Source: Ariolimax columbianus (lineage: Eukaryota; Mollusca; Gastropoda; Stylommatophora; Arionidae). From it: a stretch of 64,000 nt of DNA. Of this stretch, positions 21,891 through 33,955 are shown piece after piece. Position 1 is the stretch's first letter; each line of letters starts with the position of its first letter. Location: NCBI GenBank assembly GCA_036924085.1, contig JAVGWX010000002.1, positions 89,416,941 to 89,480,940 on the forward strand. Direction: 5' to 3'. The notes below the pieces were generated by a model. The model was not told where the DNA came from, made no database searches, and saw only the letters and a list, made by a program, of their open reading frames with translations. The position numbers and the translations under genes were made by a program.

Positions 21891-23470
21891 ATCATCATAA
21901 TCGCTTTTTTTCTGTACTTACTTACTTTCCGTGTCCAAGCACAACGTTATACAGTATGCATCCAGTTGTTTTTTTCCCTGTGGATATGCAGGGATACATT
22001 GTGTCCCTACCTTTAAACAAAAACTATGTATTTTAAGCTTTATAAATTGAATACATTTTGTTATGATATTTAATACTTTGCATCAGTCTGTGTTGCGTAA
22101 ATGAAAAAAAAATAAGTATACCCACCATTTTTTTAAATATAAAAAGTACTAAAGCAGTATCATCAGCATCCATATGCTTGAACACCTTCATGGGGCCACC
22201 CATTATGGACTGACCAAAGACCTAGGCACACATTGGTACAGCACTTCATAAGATTTGGACGCATATATCATATTGTCGGCTTCATCGCATATCATATGTT
22301 TGCCAGACTAACACCAAGGATAATGTGAAAATTATAATTTTAAACACTGTGCAACTTTGCAATAATGTTTATTAAATATTGAAAATCAAGCGTGGAAATA
22401 TGTGGAAATCATGCATTAGCTGCTTCAGAGTTACAGGGCTTGTTCCAAATTGCCTCCTTAAATTTGTTTTGTTATGAGACATCATGTATTATTGGGAAGC
22501 CTCACAGTATATGTAATCCAGAGACTTACTAAATCGTTACCTGACACTGAGTATGGTAACCTCCTTATGTCAAATAATTGCTAGTGAAACCACAACTGCT
22601 TTGCTTGGAACGAAACAACAAATCATCAACATAATCAAGAATCAGTCAACTGTATGATCATCGCGAGTTCAATTTTTTTTCTAGCAGCTTGCTTTCTTAG
22701 TGACCAATTGATGAAATGCCGATAGGCGAACATAGAACCTTGTGTTATGTTTGTGTCAGGCGAGACGTTCTACTGAAACATCTTTCAGGAGCTGACATAA
22801 TTTTGAAACTTTTCAGAGACATTTGTCTGCCAAAGACGGATGTGTCGGACCGAAATGTGCAAATATTGCAGTTTAAGCTGTAAATTAGCAACTAGCAAAA
22901 TCCACCTCACACTAGAGCTGGGACCAATGCGCATGGGTTTATGCTCCTTTAGAAGTACAGGTCGACTAAGACTAAGACAATACCTTATATTACGACATGT
23001 ATGTTTTGTTATGTTCCCTTATGTTATGTTTTGCTATGTTCAATTAGGTCATGTCGTGGTGGTATGTTATGTTATATTATGCTATGGTTTACAGAAAAAA
23101 AAGACGCGAATTTTAGAAAGGAGACATGATTGTTTAATGTGACACCATTTTCTTTCGTGCGTAGTTTCAGAACTAATTTCGTGTGTAAAGTGTTTATCCT
23201 CACCGGTTTGGGTTGGGCGGAGTCATCATTACAGGCGAAATAAGATGAAGAATGACGTTTTTTGTACGACGAATACATAAAATGATCTGTATAAATATGT
23301 TTGTTTGAATTATTAGTCTACTCGATTTTTGTTTTTAATGTGCACAGCATTGTTTATAAACAATGTGGTAAAAACAATGGCACATATAAAATAAACAGAA
23401 AATGTAATAATAGGCGTCCTGCATGGCCAAGTTGGCAAATACATGTAGCTTATTGCTTAAATGTTATTTA
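21891..23470. other. AT-rich sequence with small repeat fragments
   Basis: 22825-22895 is a family A fragment (GATGTGTCGGACCGAAATGTG) and 22925-22985 is a reversed family E fragment. A GTTATGTT-rich low-complexity run lies at about 22995-23085. Nothing else recognised. Confidence 0.45.
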
Positions 23471-23471
23471 C

Positions 23472-23645
23472 AACTTCATTATACTGGTTTAGAAAACTCT
23501 ATAAAGCTGAGTCAACTGGAAGAAGCGGTCATACCATGAAAACACCGACATGCTAGTTCGGTCAAACTGAGTACGAGGGGATTCGAACATATTACTTTGG
23601 GATTGTAAACTGAGTTTACAACTTCTGCGCCGCCAATGCTACATT
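23472..23645 (-). repeat. tRNA-derived SINE
   Basis: The reverse strand starts near 23643 with a tRNA-like head containing ATGTTCGAATCCCC (B box). The body continues to AGCTGAGTCAACTGG on the plus strand. Similar bodies are at 42440-42575 and 20255-20400. Confidence 0.55.
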
Positions 23646-23689
23646 TTTAGTCAACTGAACACCCGACCGTGCTTTGTCAATATAATTGT

Positions 23690-23870
23690 TGTCCTTACGC
23701 TATGTATACTCCCGTGTGTTACCGGGGCTTGAGCGAGGAGCAAAGGATAATTATACTGTAACCTGCTAGGAATATCGTAAGGGACGACTAAGGAAGATTG
23801 CGTATAGGGATTGCCACACCATCCTGTTGCAACTATAAGCCAAAAGAAAAATAAAAGTAGACCTATACAC
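23690..23870 (+). repeat. Dispersed repeat family D, copy 1
   Basis: Shares CTGTAACCTG, TCGTAAGGGACGACTAAGG and CACCATCCTGTTGCAACTAT with 57235-57390 in the same orientation. A reverse-strand frame here looks like a secreted peptide but is explained by the repeat. Confidence 0.6.
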
Positions 23871-24194
23871 TTCATGACAGAAGTGTAGCGACTAAACAAA
23901 GTAACATTGTGTTTAGTTCATTTGCCATTTCCACGGCGAAGGTCGGCTGCCCATCTTTTGATGTTATCCTCCTACTTATAACCTTGTTTACCTCTGTTTC
24001 GTTTGCCCTATACCTTTACTCTCAGTATTGTTTTTAGCAACGAGTTATGTCCTTTAATGTAATCAAAATATTCAAACTGACGTGACAGACTCTGATTTCG
24101 TTCATCAATATTCTTTATATCCCTTATTCCTCAAAACCTTCCTTACTAATTATCTTTTCTGCAGTAGAGGATACAGGCCTTGGATATGATATAT

Positions 24195-24560
24195 TTCTGA
24201 AGACTTCTAAACGTCACATTCAAAGATCGAGTTACAAATGAGGACATGCGAGAAAGAATTAAAACAGCAATAAGGCCTTTTTAGGACAACTTGGCAACGG
24301 TCAAATTACGGAAACTCGCTTGGTATTGTCACAAATCGAGATCAAACGGTCTTGAAAATACGATCATCTATGGAAAGGTGCAAGGCGGGCGATGAAGAAG
24401 TCGTCTAAAAAATAGATGGGAGGACAACATAAAAGAATGGACCAATCTATGACCAGATGAGGTCCAGCCATCGGCCATGACAGAGAGAGATAGCGTGGGG
24501 GTGTGGCAGTGTCTTCATGTGTGCCTCTAAGACCTTACCAGTTACGGGATGACTTGACCT
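24195..24560 (+). mobile_element. LINE 3' end relic
   Basis: Plus-strand counterpart of the 6165-7650 family: DRVTNEDMRERIKTAI, KLRKLAWYCHKSRSNGLENT and RWEDNIKEWTNL, ending near CCAGTTACGGGATGACTTGA. In-frame stops make it non-functional. Confidence 0.75.
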
Positions 24561-24589
24561 GACTTTCCGGAAGATGCATCCATTTGTCC

Positions 24590-24960
24590 ATATATCCGAA
24601 TTTCATAGGCATACATTTTCTTCTTTAATAGTTTGTTGATTGTTCATATCTATAAGCCATACAGTTGTTGATTGTTCATATCTCTAAGCCATACAGTAAA
24701 GATAAGCATACCGTCACTCTAAATTTTTATTTGTGGATGACTTTCTTGGATGTCAATTCTTCTTTCTTCTTCTTTCGTTTGCCTGAAAATATAATGTCTA
24801 TATCTGCGATGTTGTCTCTTAAATAAACTTCATTATTTTTTGTAGGTCACATACAATTACACAAAGTTTCTCTTCCAGTGATGTTTCGATAGGTAAATGG
24901 GATTGTCGCTGTAATTCTTATTCAGAGCAGTTCTGCAGAATGTTCTCTGTCCGTATGTGC
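24590..24960 (-). mobile_element. Possible LINE reverse transcriptase relic
   Basis: The reverse strand shows a decayed 'LSLLYGLEIWTIN' region characteristic of LINE reverse transcriptase C-termini. It includes a ~35-bp tandem duplication around 24640-24710 (GTTGATTGTTCATATCTMTA repeated). Confidence 0.4.
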
Positions 24961-25109
24961 ACGCAGCTAAGCTGTCAATCTTCAATTTTGGAAGTCTATA
25001 TATGACTCATAGATAGGCCAACATAGAACCGCTAGATAAGAGAAAGGAGGCACTGACTGAAACGGTAGAGAGATACAAGAGACAAGAAAATGACCATCCA
25101 AATAGGGTA

Positions 25110-25610
25110 CAAATAGACATTTGAAAGCAAAAGAAAAGATTGAAGCAATTGTCCCCACTGGATGTAGCAGAAGAGGAAAGCCATATTCACCATCTTCCAG
25201 AGGAGAGAGAGAAAAGGAAAATAGGTTTTTCGGACTAACCCGTTTTGAAAATCTTTGCCTGCCAGTCATAAAAACACATCTGACAGAAAAAGCAGCCACC
25301 AAGGAGACTACGCCTAATATCCCGAAGACATGTGCTTTGGAGACAGTCTCTAGCTACCCAAAATCGGCAGTCCTGGTCTATACGGATGGATCAGCATTCA
25401 AATCTACCTCATTTGCAGGGTATGGTACCCATATGAAATACCCGGATGGGTCCCAATACGAGTTTTGTGATTCATGCTAAGAAAACCGTTCAAACGATGA
25501 AGCGGAGGCCGATACTATAAAAACAGCAGTTGAGATTTTGCACCAACAGTTTGACTTGGGCAAATTGTTACCGATGACTTTGGTAGTTTTTAGTGACTCC
25601 AAGTCGGTTC
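25110..25610 (+). mobile_element. RNase H LINE fragment (N-terminal half of RNase H)
   Basis: Encodes AVLVYTDGSAFKSTSFAGYG, with the YTDGS start of an RNase H fold (first catalytic Asp). After one stop come SNDEAEADTIKTAVEIL (catalytic Glu helix) and LVVFSDSKSV (third acidic residue). RNase H domains occur at the C-terminus of some LINEs. The stop and the frame loss after SDSKSV show it is dead. Confidence 0.75.
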
Positions 25611-25789
25611 ACCCTATACAAAGAAACTGAAATATTCTTGGTGGGGAGGGCGATCAGCAACATCATATGTATAAATATATATATATATATAAGAATAGCA
25701 TTGGGCTGCCAAGAGCAGGCTTGCTCAGCAGCTATGGGATAACAACAACAACATATGTAACTCATGTTGATGAACACAGATTTATCCAT

Positions 25790-26026
25790 TTCTATTCTCT
25801 TCATGATTTTCATTTCGGATCTAAAATTTTCGGTTAATGTGTTTCATGATAGTTCCACCATTTGACCGCAAATTGCTATATGTAGAGCATATTTTGTATC
25901 TATTTGGAGATTTATCATAGTTTTCGTTTCCCCGTTGTTAAAGTCCAACACATAAACCTGCCTTTTATTCCTCATTTGAATCACCAATTCCTGTAGCTCT
26001 TGTTCACTTTCATATATTGTGAACGG
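25790..26026 (-). mobile_element. Possible LINE reverse transcriptase relic
   Basis: The reverse strand reads YESEQELQELVIQMRNK, similar to the 'a.s..eLq.lv......gL.iN..KTK' segment after the catalytic YADD of LINE reverse transcriptases. Short and decayed. Confidence 0.4.
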
Positions 26027-26380
26027 GATCAAGATGCCGAGCATTGCATGAGCTGTACCGATCAGCGACCCAAAGCCAACTTCTAGCGTCAGGGCCAGTG
26101 ACCCAGAACTGCCAAGACTAGTCTACACCTCCACGTGGTGATCCTGGATATCATGCTGCAATAGAGCAGACTGGCTAAGGAGAAGGGATCGAAAAGGGAA
26201 AGCTAACCCGGTACCTGAAAATACCATGTTGAAGTCGGACGTGTCGGACCAAAAGGTGCACATATCGCAGTACATTTGTAAACTACGACACAACGCATTT
26301 CGTTCTCCGAACTACGTCCTGCTACTTGCAAAGTCCTTTTTATGGCTTGGTAGCGGGAGTTGGAGAACGAACGACGAAGG
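26027..26380 (+). repeat. SINE-like family A copy
   Basis: Near full length, from GGGATCAAGATGCCGAGCA to GAGAACGAACGACGAAGGAG. No clear target duplication was seen. Confidence 0.85.
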
Positions 26381-26494
26381 AGAAAAATATATTATGCACA
26401 ATTTACTTTTCGTTTGGACAACCTTGTTAATAATATATGAATGTAGGAGATTTTCCTAAATTGATGGTGAGGTCAATTACTGGGGCGATGAGGG

Positions 26495-26614
26495 AATGGG
26501 GGTGGGGGGTGGGGGGTGGAAGAGGGAGGAATAGGGCCATTGCACTTCCATCCATGTAGCAAAATCTGATAAAGAGAGTTGTGCATGTGTAAAACAAATA
26601 TATACTGTCATAGT

Positions 26615-26662
<48 letters not shown>
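26495..26662. repeat. G-rich run and (GA)n microsatellite
   Basis: Low-complexity GGGGTGGGGGGTGGGG near 26500-26520 and an uninterrupted (GA)n run at about 26618-26662. Confidence 0.9.
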
Positions 26663-26663
<1 letters not shown>

Positions 26664-26889
26664 GAGTGTGCAAATGAAATCTTGAGTTTGTTTGCAAATA
26701 TAGCAACATTGAGTGAATAGGGGAACCTATCGAGATTAAAACATATTTTACATTTTCCGTGACCTGAGTAGAGTTATGTACCTTTTATTTCTACATTTCT
26801 GCTTCGATGTCGCAACACAGTTGTCTCAAACTTGCGATAAACCTTTTGACACGTCACATCCGATTTCAACCATCTATTTTCTTTACCGA

Positions 26890-27060
26890 GTTTGCCTTCT
26901 CACTGCGATCCCTACTCTTTTAGCCAGACTACACTAGTGCAGCACGTCTGCAGAGTATTCACTTGGGGGCCGGATAGTGTCTTGGTCCGCTATGGTTCGT
27001 TGAACCTGATGCAATTAGCCAGTTTTATGTGGCTGGCAGCTATCAGCTCATTCATTGTCC
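26890..27060 (-). repeat. SINE-like family A, divergent copy
   Basis: Reverse orientation. CTTTTAGCCAGACTACACTA and TGCAATTAGCCAGTTTTATG match 12036-12290 and 16920-17180. Confidence 0.55.
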
Positions 27061-27199
27061 AACTCAATTCAAATTGACAACAAAAAGAACATTTTTGCAA
27101 ACAATTATTTTGGTAGAAACATCTGGTAGAAACTTACCGAGAAAAGGTAAAGACTTTTGTTTTCAGTGCAAACTGTTTTTCTCAAATAATTCATTTGCG

Positions 27200-27850
27200 G
27201 CAATGGGTTATTGAGTATGAAAATCAACATAGAGAAACCCGAAGATATGACGATTGCAAGAAAAGAAATAGAAACAACAATATTCATACAAAAGACAAGT
27301 AAAACGGTGAGCAATTTCACGTAACTGGGTAACATAATCTCAGTAGATGGCAAAAGCGACACCGAAATTAAAAACAGATGTAATAAAGCAAGTCAAACCA
27401 TTGGGTAAATGGCCCGACATTACAATGTAAACACGTGACAATGGATACAAAAAGAACACTTTAAAACACGATAATCCTACTCACCTTGTGCTATCAATAC
27501 CAGGATTGGACATTAACAAACAAAGATAAAATACATTTGTAACAAAAGAGATGAAATGCCTACGCAGAATGCTTGGAGTAACAAGAATGGATAGGATAAA
27601 AAAACGAAGATATTAAGAAACAAGTAGGTACAACATCAGTGCTTGACCTCATCAAGAAACAACAAACCAAATGGTTCGACCACGCCAAACTCCAGATAGT
27701 ATCCATCAGAAAGCAAAATGCTGTACAGATACAATGGATACAAAGCCAATCTGACAAAGCAAAAGATGGATAGCAAAAATAACCGAAGTAGTAAAGCTCC
27801 CTGTAAACGAGGCACATACTTGGACCCGGTCAAGATATCAGTTCATAGCC
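27200..27850 (+). mobile_element. LINE relic (reverse transcriptase C-terminal part)
   Basis: Reads MKINIEKPEDMTIARKEIE, LGNIISVDGKSDTEIKNRC and MPTQNAWSNKNG with stops. It represents the 'l.iN.eKTk.m', 'YLG..is.dG....EI..Ri' and 'mLri....R.' stations of a LINE reverse transcriptase end. Confidence 0.65.
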
Positions 27851-28099
27851 TGTGACTGAAAGGCACAAGCAGGACAAAAGCGAAAAGAAGAGGAAAGTTA
27901 TTGTGATTAGAATGTCCAACGACAAAAGTACGCGTCTAGGGAAACCACGAGCACACACTTATATATACAATTATTTGTGGTTGTTTTTGTGTGTATGTGG
28001 GAGGCGGGGGTGTAGAGGAGGGGAGGGGGGTGTGAACTGGCAGCGATCGTTGTATAAATTAGACACGCTAGAAATTTTTTTTCTTCTGTAAACTCTGCA

Positions 28100-29260
28100 C
28101 CAGACATAGCCTCGTTGGTAATTTGTGCTTCATTTTTTCGTCAAATGAAGAGTGTGTAAGTTTAGAGGTGTGCACAGTTCACCGCGGTTAATGGTGACAG
28201 TGCATCAGAGCTTGTACAGAGTATTCCTGTCCAAGACAGTGAAAGTACATAATATTTGAGCGAGAAATATACGGGTTTACAAGCCAGACAGACATCGTGA
28301 GAAAAATTCCATTGCTGATTACGGACCATGCATTGTGCACACGTTACATTTGGTGCTGCGCGGCAAGGAAGCGAGGGCTTCCCTGTTTGAGGGAGAGGCA
28401 GAGTCGTTACTGAGATGACCAGAAATTATTAACGACAACGTCCATTATTATAATTGAGATCAAGGCAGCGACTTCGGCTCATCTGAGGCCTCTTCAACGA
28501 GAGCCGTAATCGTCTCTTGTTCTTGACCCCTGCTTCGAAAGGTGCAGACGGGCAGGGTGGGGCATGCGTGGAGTGTGGACAAAGAGGTTTCGCACCTCCG
28601 TGAACTTGTATGAATCTACTCTCCTGGCATGCTAAGGTTTCTGGAACGAAAGAGCTGATATCCTGGCCTCAATGACAATCGCAGCTGGAACATTGGTGCA
28701 ATGGATAGAGTTGATCAACGACCGCCGTTTGAACAGTCAGCGAAGAACCGATTACATGATTTTGAAATCATCGATGGGCGTCTGAGAGGACGGATCAGGT
28801 GTGTGTACAACCTGCGAGCTACAGGAACTATCGGAACCTATGCATCTGTCCCGAGTGTAATGCCGTCGATTCTTAACAGGACAGAACTACATTTGGCGCG
28901 CCATTAGACCATTGGCAAAATCTCTGAGGCTAGGGAATTCTTTAAATCCAATTGAAAATATATAATTGGCCCAGGAGATCACGTACTCCCATTCAATAAA
29001 TCGAGAGATCTCGCGAGGATAGCAGCGGGCTGGCTCAGCTTCTACTGTATTAATGAAACCCGTACTGCCACAGATGATAAACTCAGCGATAGAGATCACA
29101 CTTTCAATAGCGTGTTTACTCCAGCAATGGTTAATGGCTGCGAAGTGTGAAACCTACTGATGCAGATAGCTGATGCAGAGAGACTCCGCGGATAGAACGA
29201 AGAACGTTGAAGATCTCTTCGGGACCAAATCTTCAACGTAGTGAACAGACGTCGAATTTC
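28100..29260. other. Unassigned sequence
   Basis: GC content is higher than in the neighbours. A 68-codon plus-strand frame at 28701-28907 (MDRVDQRPPFEQSAKNR...) and a 70-codon reverse frame at 28887-29099 match nothing I recognise. It could be a remnant of an unlisted transposon. No splice-supported exon was seen. Confidence 0.35.
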
Positions 29261-29275
29261 ATACACTGGCAACAG

Positions 29276-29635
29276 GGATCAAGACTCTGAGCAGCGCATG
29301 AGCTGCAGCGGTCAACGACCCATAGCTGACTGCTAGGGTTAGAGCCAGCGAACCAGAGCTGCGAAGACCCTTCTCCACCTCCACGCGGTGATCCTGGATA
29401 ACAGGCTGCAACAGAACAGACTGGCTAAGGAGAAGGGATCGAATAGGGAATGCTAACCGGGTACTAAAAAATGCTTGCTGAAGTCGGATGTATTGCAAAA
29501 AGGTGCAAATGTTGCAGTCAAACTGTAAACTATGACACAACGCATTCCGTTCTCTGGACTACATTCTGCTACTTAAGCCCTTTCAGGGTTTGGTAGGGGG
29601 AGATTGAAAACGAACGAAGCCAAGCCAAGCCATAA
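29276..29635 (+). mobile_element. SINE-like family A with 11-bp target duplication
   Basis: Full-length copy flanked by ACTGGCAACAG at 29265-29275 and 29636-29646. The tail here is CGAACGAAGCCAAGCCAAGC rather than pure GAAGAAG, the variant also seen at 41610-41962 and (reversed) 46137-46478. This marks a subfamily. Confidence 0.92.
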
Positions 29636-29639
29636 ACTG

Positions 29640-29890
29640 GCAACAGAGATGTCGCACTGTTACGAAATTACAGATGGGTAGGCCATGTGGTGCACATGTC
29701 GGATAACAGATGGACACCTACAGTGTCCTTGTTACCCTACAACTTCAGACGCCCTAGTGGGCGACCGAGGTTGAGGTGGAGAGACGGACTAATGGAGGCC
29801 ATGGGTTCAACAGAGTACACCAAGGAAAATAAGCAAAATGAACTTATTCAACATTTAGCTACCTGGCATCGGACACACGGGCCTAATTGA
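29640..29890 (+). mobile_element. LINE 3' end relic
   Basis: Reads RNYRWVGHVVHMSDNRW, LPYNFRRPSGRPRLRWRDGL and then HLATWHRTHGPN. The 'R...GH..RM....' plus 'R..GRPR.RW.D' pattern is the usual LINE C-terminus. Confidence 0.6.
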
Positions 29891-29899
29891 ATATCAAGA

Positions 29900-30415
29900 T
29901 TTGGTGCATGAGCTCCAGCTGTCAGCGACCTATAGCTGACTGCTAGCCTCTGCGCCAGCGAACAAGAGCTGCCAAGACTCTTCTACATCTCTAAGCGGGG
30001 ATCCTGGATAACAGGCTGCAACCGAGTAGACTGGCTACGGAGAAGGGATCGAAGTGGGAAGGCTAACTAGGTACTCAAAAATGCCTGCTGAAGTCGGATG
30101 TGTCGGACCGAAAGGTGCAACTATCACAGTGGTTGTGCTATGCTTGACCTCATCTGTATGGCGCTCACTACTACGAGGATCACGTTGATCCCTCGTCTTG
30201 TAAGCCAGACTACCATGAAAGCCCGTTTCCAGGGAGGACTGCGGAAAAGTCAAAGTGATGGTCTTGGCCAGTATGTTTTGCATGACCCTGACTAACATGT
30301 CTGATCAGTATATTTTGCCTGACCAGACGTTAGTCTTCCTCCCTACAATATCCTGCTACTTGCAAATCCATTTTCAGTGCTTGATAGCGGGAGATTGAGA
30401 ACGAACGAAGAAGTA
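29900..30415 (+). repeat. SINE-like family A split by a family C element
   Basis: The left part runs 29902-30130 to GTCGGACCGAAAGGTGCAAC. The family resumes near 30340 with ATATCCTGCTACTTGCAAAT and ends GAGAACGAACGAAGAAG. The intervening 30140-30338 belongs to family C, so the insertion order is A first, then C. Confidence 0.75.
30140..30338 (+). repeat. Dispersed repeat family C
   Basis: Core GCTCACTACTACGAGGATCA, AAGCCAGACTACCATGAAAG, CCCGTTTCCAGGGAGG, GGTCTTGGCCAGTATG. Copies lie at 30600-30815, 43625-43700 and 63640-63925 (plus) and at 31795-32085 and 40640-40957 (minus). Confidence 0.65.
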
Positions 30416-30599
30416 GAAAACTAGGATTTAGAGATTATATATAGTGTACAAACGTACACATGAGCTCACCTACTCGACGTGCTTGGTGATTTCCATGCTA
30501 TTTAGCAACTCAGTGACGCGAGCTGATCTGCTCATGATGATGCTGTTCAAGACTGCTGAGTTGAGTCTACTCTTGACTACGCTTCTTTCGCTGCATATT

Positions 30600-30815
30600 A
30601 CAGTGTCTCTTCTTACATCCAGAGACGTACACGAGAAGGTGGACCGGGGTCCTTCTGGCTGTAGTGTAATGTGAGGCTTTTCTTTAAGCTCACGACTATT
30701 GGGATTATAGTGTTGTTCCCCACCTCGATGGCCAGACTGCTATGACACAATCTGTTTCAGGAGGCGTGAGGTGGGGGATTTTGATTAGTATTTTTCACTT
30801 GACCCTGATTACTCT
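30600..30815 (+). repeat. Dispersed repeat family C
   Basis: AGAAGGTGGACCGGGGTCCT, GATTATAGTGTTGTTCCCCA, GGCCAGACTGCTATGACACA. Closest to 63640-63925. Confidence 0.6.
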
Positions 30816-30839
30816 TTGCTTCTTTCTCGTCCCGATACC

Positions 30840-31700
30840 ACAAAGACACTTGTATCTGGCTATGAAAGAATAAAAGAAGCATTGGACAGATTATGCAGAA
30901 GAGAAAAACCACGACTCGAAGCAAAAAAGTCTTTAGTGTACGCTAAAGTAATCTGGAAAATGGGAAACGCTTGGTGGTTTATCACCAATAATGGGAGGGG
31001 GGGGGGAAGGTGCTTAAAAAGTACAATGTGCGACTTAAAAAGTACAGACATTTATCTAAATGAAGCAGCGAAGTTACTAAACTCACGATGCAATTACATT
31101 TTCAATTTGAAGGAGAGCTTTGAGGAGTTAAATGAAATGCAAAGAGCAGACTGGACCGGACCAATCCGATTACCTCGAGGAACATAATGGAAAATAAGAA
31201 AAGCATTAAACTACTTATGATTGATGGACGATCAGAATTTTCCTACTAACGATTTTAGAATAAAATGCATCATTGATTATCTGTCAACTACCTTCCACAA
31301 GAGGCTGGAAGCTGATAATGCACTGTCCGCAACGTTTGTATTCTTATGTGGTATTTTCCCACATAGCATTAATAATGTTGAGTTTAAACTTGTGGCTGGT
31401 CGTCTCGCATTTATTTACAAAAGTGATCTTGATGACAGTTATTGTTGATGAACTTATTCATTTTATTGAATTTATTGAGGAACAAACATTTTGGTGAACT
31501 TATTGAGAATTTATATAAAGTTGACAAAAATGACAATGGACAAATAATGCACTGTCATGACATTGGGTAATTAAGAGGCTGCATTAGAAACACTCCAAGG
31601 TACTGAAACCAAGGCAGAGTTTACTGTTCTTATTCTCCGCCACAAATTGTCTACTGATTATGGCGAGTTCTCCTATGCTGTACTTCTGTGACAACAAGTT
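30840..31700 (+). pseudogene. hAT/ZMYM1-like transposase relic
   Basis: Two frames separated by a stop. One reads GYERIKEALDRLCRREKPRL to LKSTDIYLNEAAKLLNSR. The next reads FRIKCIIDYLSTTFHKRLEA, FKLVAGRLAFIYKSDLDDSY and DELIHFIEFI. The second resembles the helical region before the dimerisation domain in ZMYM1-like proteins and their hAT transposase relatives. A G-run at about 30997-31007 may mark a frame slip. No catalytic residues can be identified. Assignment is by resemblance only. Confidence 0.45.
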
Positions 31701-31794
31701 GAAGACAATTGGATTGTCACGACCTGGGCCGCTGTGTCTTTACGATTGGTCTCGATTGTCATTGTACCTCAAATGCAGGTTATATTTTCTTAGG

Positions 31795-32085
31795 TATGTT
31801 CAGTACAGTGATGGATATGGGGGAACTAAGACGCTAGTCCTGTTAGATGCAACATACTGGCCAAGACCACTATCCATCTTCCATTTAGCGTTCCCTGGAA
31901 ACAGGCTTCTTTCAAGGCTGTCTGGCTGACGATATGTGGCTCGATGTGATCCCCGTAGTAGTGAGCGTCCTGCGGATGAAAGCAAGCATAGCACAACCGC
32001 CTGGATACCGCCGATCCCCTTTATCAGCATGCTTGGGATGTGAGGAACCAACCCGCTACTTAGCGTCCTTTTCTATGTGCACAAA
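31795..32085 (-). repeat. Dispersed repeat family C
   Basis: Reverse orientation relative to 30140. Contains ACATACTGGCCAAGACCACT, CCTGGAAACAGGCTTC and ATAGCACAACCGCCTGGATA, the last shared with 40640-40957. Confidence 0.6.
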
Positions 32086-32417
32086 AGAGTACAAATATTC
32101 ATTTTGGGCATTAAACAACAACAACAACAACAGAATGGGCATACTGTTCTGTTTGCACAGGTTTAAAAAAAATATTGCGATTTGCTCAATGTATCGCCTT
32201 TGTGTTTAACCTGAGAGTTCACACTCACAGTTATCAGGACTACGTCGAGAATAATGTCGTTATTCCACACACACACCGGTCTTTGAGTATTAGAGGTTAT
32301 CTAATCTAGACCAAGAGAGCTGACACAGCAATGGTTGCTCCTTTCGTTAAAAAAAATATCACTAGCTCTAGGGTGTGGCAGTGTTGCCACGGCCTGCAGG
32401 TCATCCCTACTTCCTGT

Positions 32418-32669
32418 GTACGACTGTTATATGCTTAGCCAATTGCGTACTGAGCACTAGCCTATGGAGACACATATCCACAGAAAGCTGTTTGGAACGC
32501 CCGAAGAACTCTCCACTAGCCTACGGAGACACATATCCACACAAAGATGTTTGGAACGCCCGAAGAACTCTCCACTACGGCAGCCTTTATACAGAGAAAT
32601 TGACTTCGGGTGTAGACGTAACAAGAAAAAGCATGGCGAACGAGAAGAAGAAGGAAGAAGAAGGAGATA
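32418..32669 (+). mobile_element. 5'-truncated LINE end with 12-bp target duplication
   Basis: 252-bp insertion flanked by CCTACTTCCTGT at 32406-32417 and 32670-32681. It encodes ...CLANCVLSTS and RKLFGTPEELST (compare 16150-16280) and ends in CGAACGAGAAGAAGAAGGAA, again a GAA-rich tail. Inside it a 59-bp unit is tandemly duplicated (32455-32513 and 32514-32572). Confidence 0.85.
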
Positions 32670-32689
32670 CCTACTTCCTGTATCACTAA

Positions 32690-32875
32690 CTTGGTCCTTT
32701 TGGTCACATCCAAAAACATAACACCTTGTCGAAAACAATACTGGAAGTGAAGGATGGACGGCTAGCATGTAGGTCGTAAACAGCAGTGGGAGGATAACAT
32801 CAAGAGATGGACAGTGGAAAGTCTGACGTATTGCACCATCATGGCACACGGTAGAGGTCGTTTCTGATCTATTAT
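32690..32875 (+). mobile_element. LINE 3' end relic
   Basis: Decayed reading HIQKHNTLSKTILEV... then RKQQWEDNIKRWTVESL, the 'GHI.Rh..L...il.G...G.R.R..QWeDnIkrWT' C-terminus of a LINE. Confidence 0.5.
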
Positions 32876-33858
32876 TCTATTGCAGTAAACTGTCGATGTG
32901 AAGATGGCACTTGAACTAATCTCGAATCGAACTAAACTTCACTCAATTAAACTTCTTTATACTGGTTTAGAAGACTCTGCAGAATTTATACTCAATCAGT
33001 TTCTACTACTCTACTTGATCTAAAAAATGACTATGTGCATCCAATCTATTCTTGAAAGCCCCTACTATTTTCGTGGCAATGCATTCTAAGCATTTCCTAC
33101 TTTATGACTACAAAAATAAATTCCTGACATCTAATTTGGAATTTTTAAAAATACTCGTAGCTGTGCTCTTTTATTCTTGTAGTCACCTGTATTTTGACAA
33201 AAACAAAACAAAACAACCTATTATAATTTAATTTATCTTTTCCGTTGACTATCTTTTAAACTTGTATTAAATACCTCGGATTCGTATCTTTTCTAGATAA
33301 TGTAGACCGGTTTTTCCGAGTCTTTCTTCATTGCTAAGAGATAATAACACGTAAAATTATGGAATTCTAAAATCAGTTTTGTCGCTCTTATCTGCATCCT
33401 TTCCAGGATTTTTACATCCCCTTCACGATAAGGACTTCACAACTGAATGCAGTGCTACAATCTAGGTCTAACTACTGCTTTATACAGTTTGACTTTCACT
33501 TCCTTGCTTCTATGTTCAAAATTAATTTTTATCATTCCTAACGTTGTATTTATCTTTTTTTGTCACTGCTACATTGACTTGCTCACTCACCTTATCTGTA
33601 TGATCTATTATAATCCATATATATATATATATATATATTATAATCTTCCTAATATTGTTCTCTCTACTCCTGTAATTATATTCCATATTGGATCTACCCA
33701 TGTGGATGACTATACATCTATCTAAGCCAGCTCACAGACCATTCTTGAATTTTACCTAAATCCGACCTCAATGTATTCACTTCTGCTTTAGATCAGACAC
33801 CTCTGTTTAGTTTTGTGTCATCCGCAAATTTGCATTCGGAGATCCAATACCCTTGTTT

Positions 33859-33863
<5 letters not shown>

Positions 33864-33947
<84 letters not shown>
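33864..33947. repeat. (AT)n microsatellite
   Basis: About 84 bp of uninterrupted AT at the edge of the LINE inserted in the CR1-like copy. Confidence 0.97.
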
Positions 33948-33949
<2 letters not shown>

Positions 33950-33955
33950 TGTAAC

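Noticed and set aside
23651..23899. Reverse-strand frame with a hydrophobic N-terminus resembling a signal peptide
   Set aside because: The sequence overlaps repeat family D, which recurs at 57235-57390, so the frame is fortuitous.
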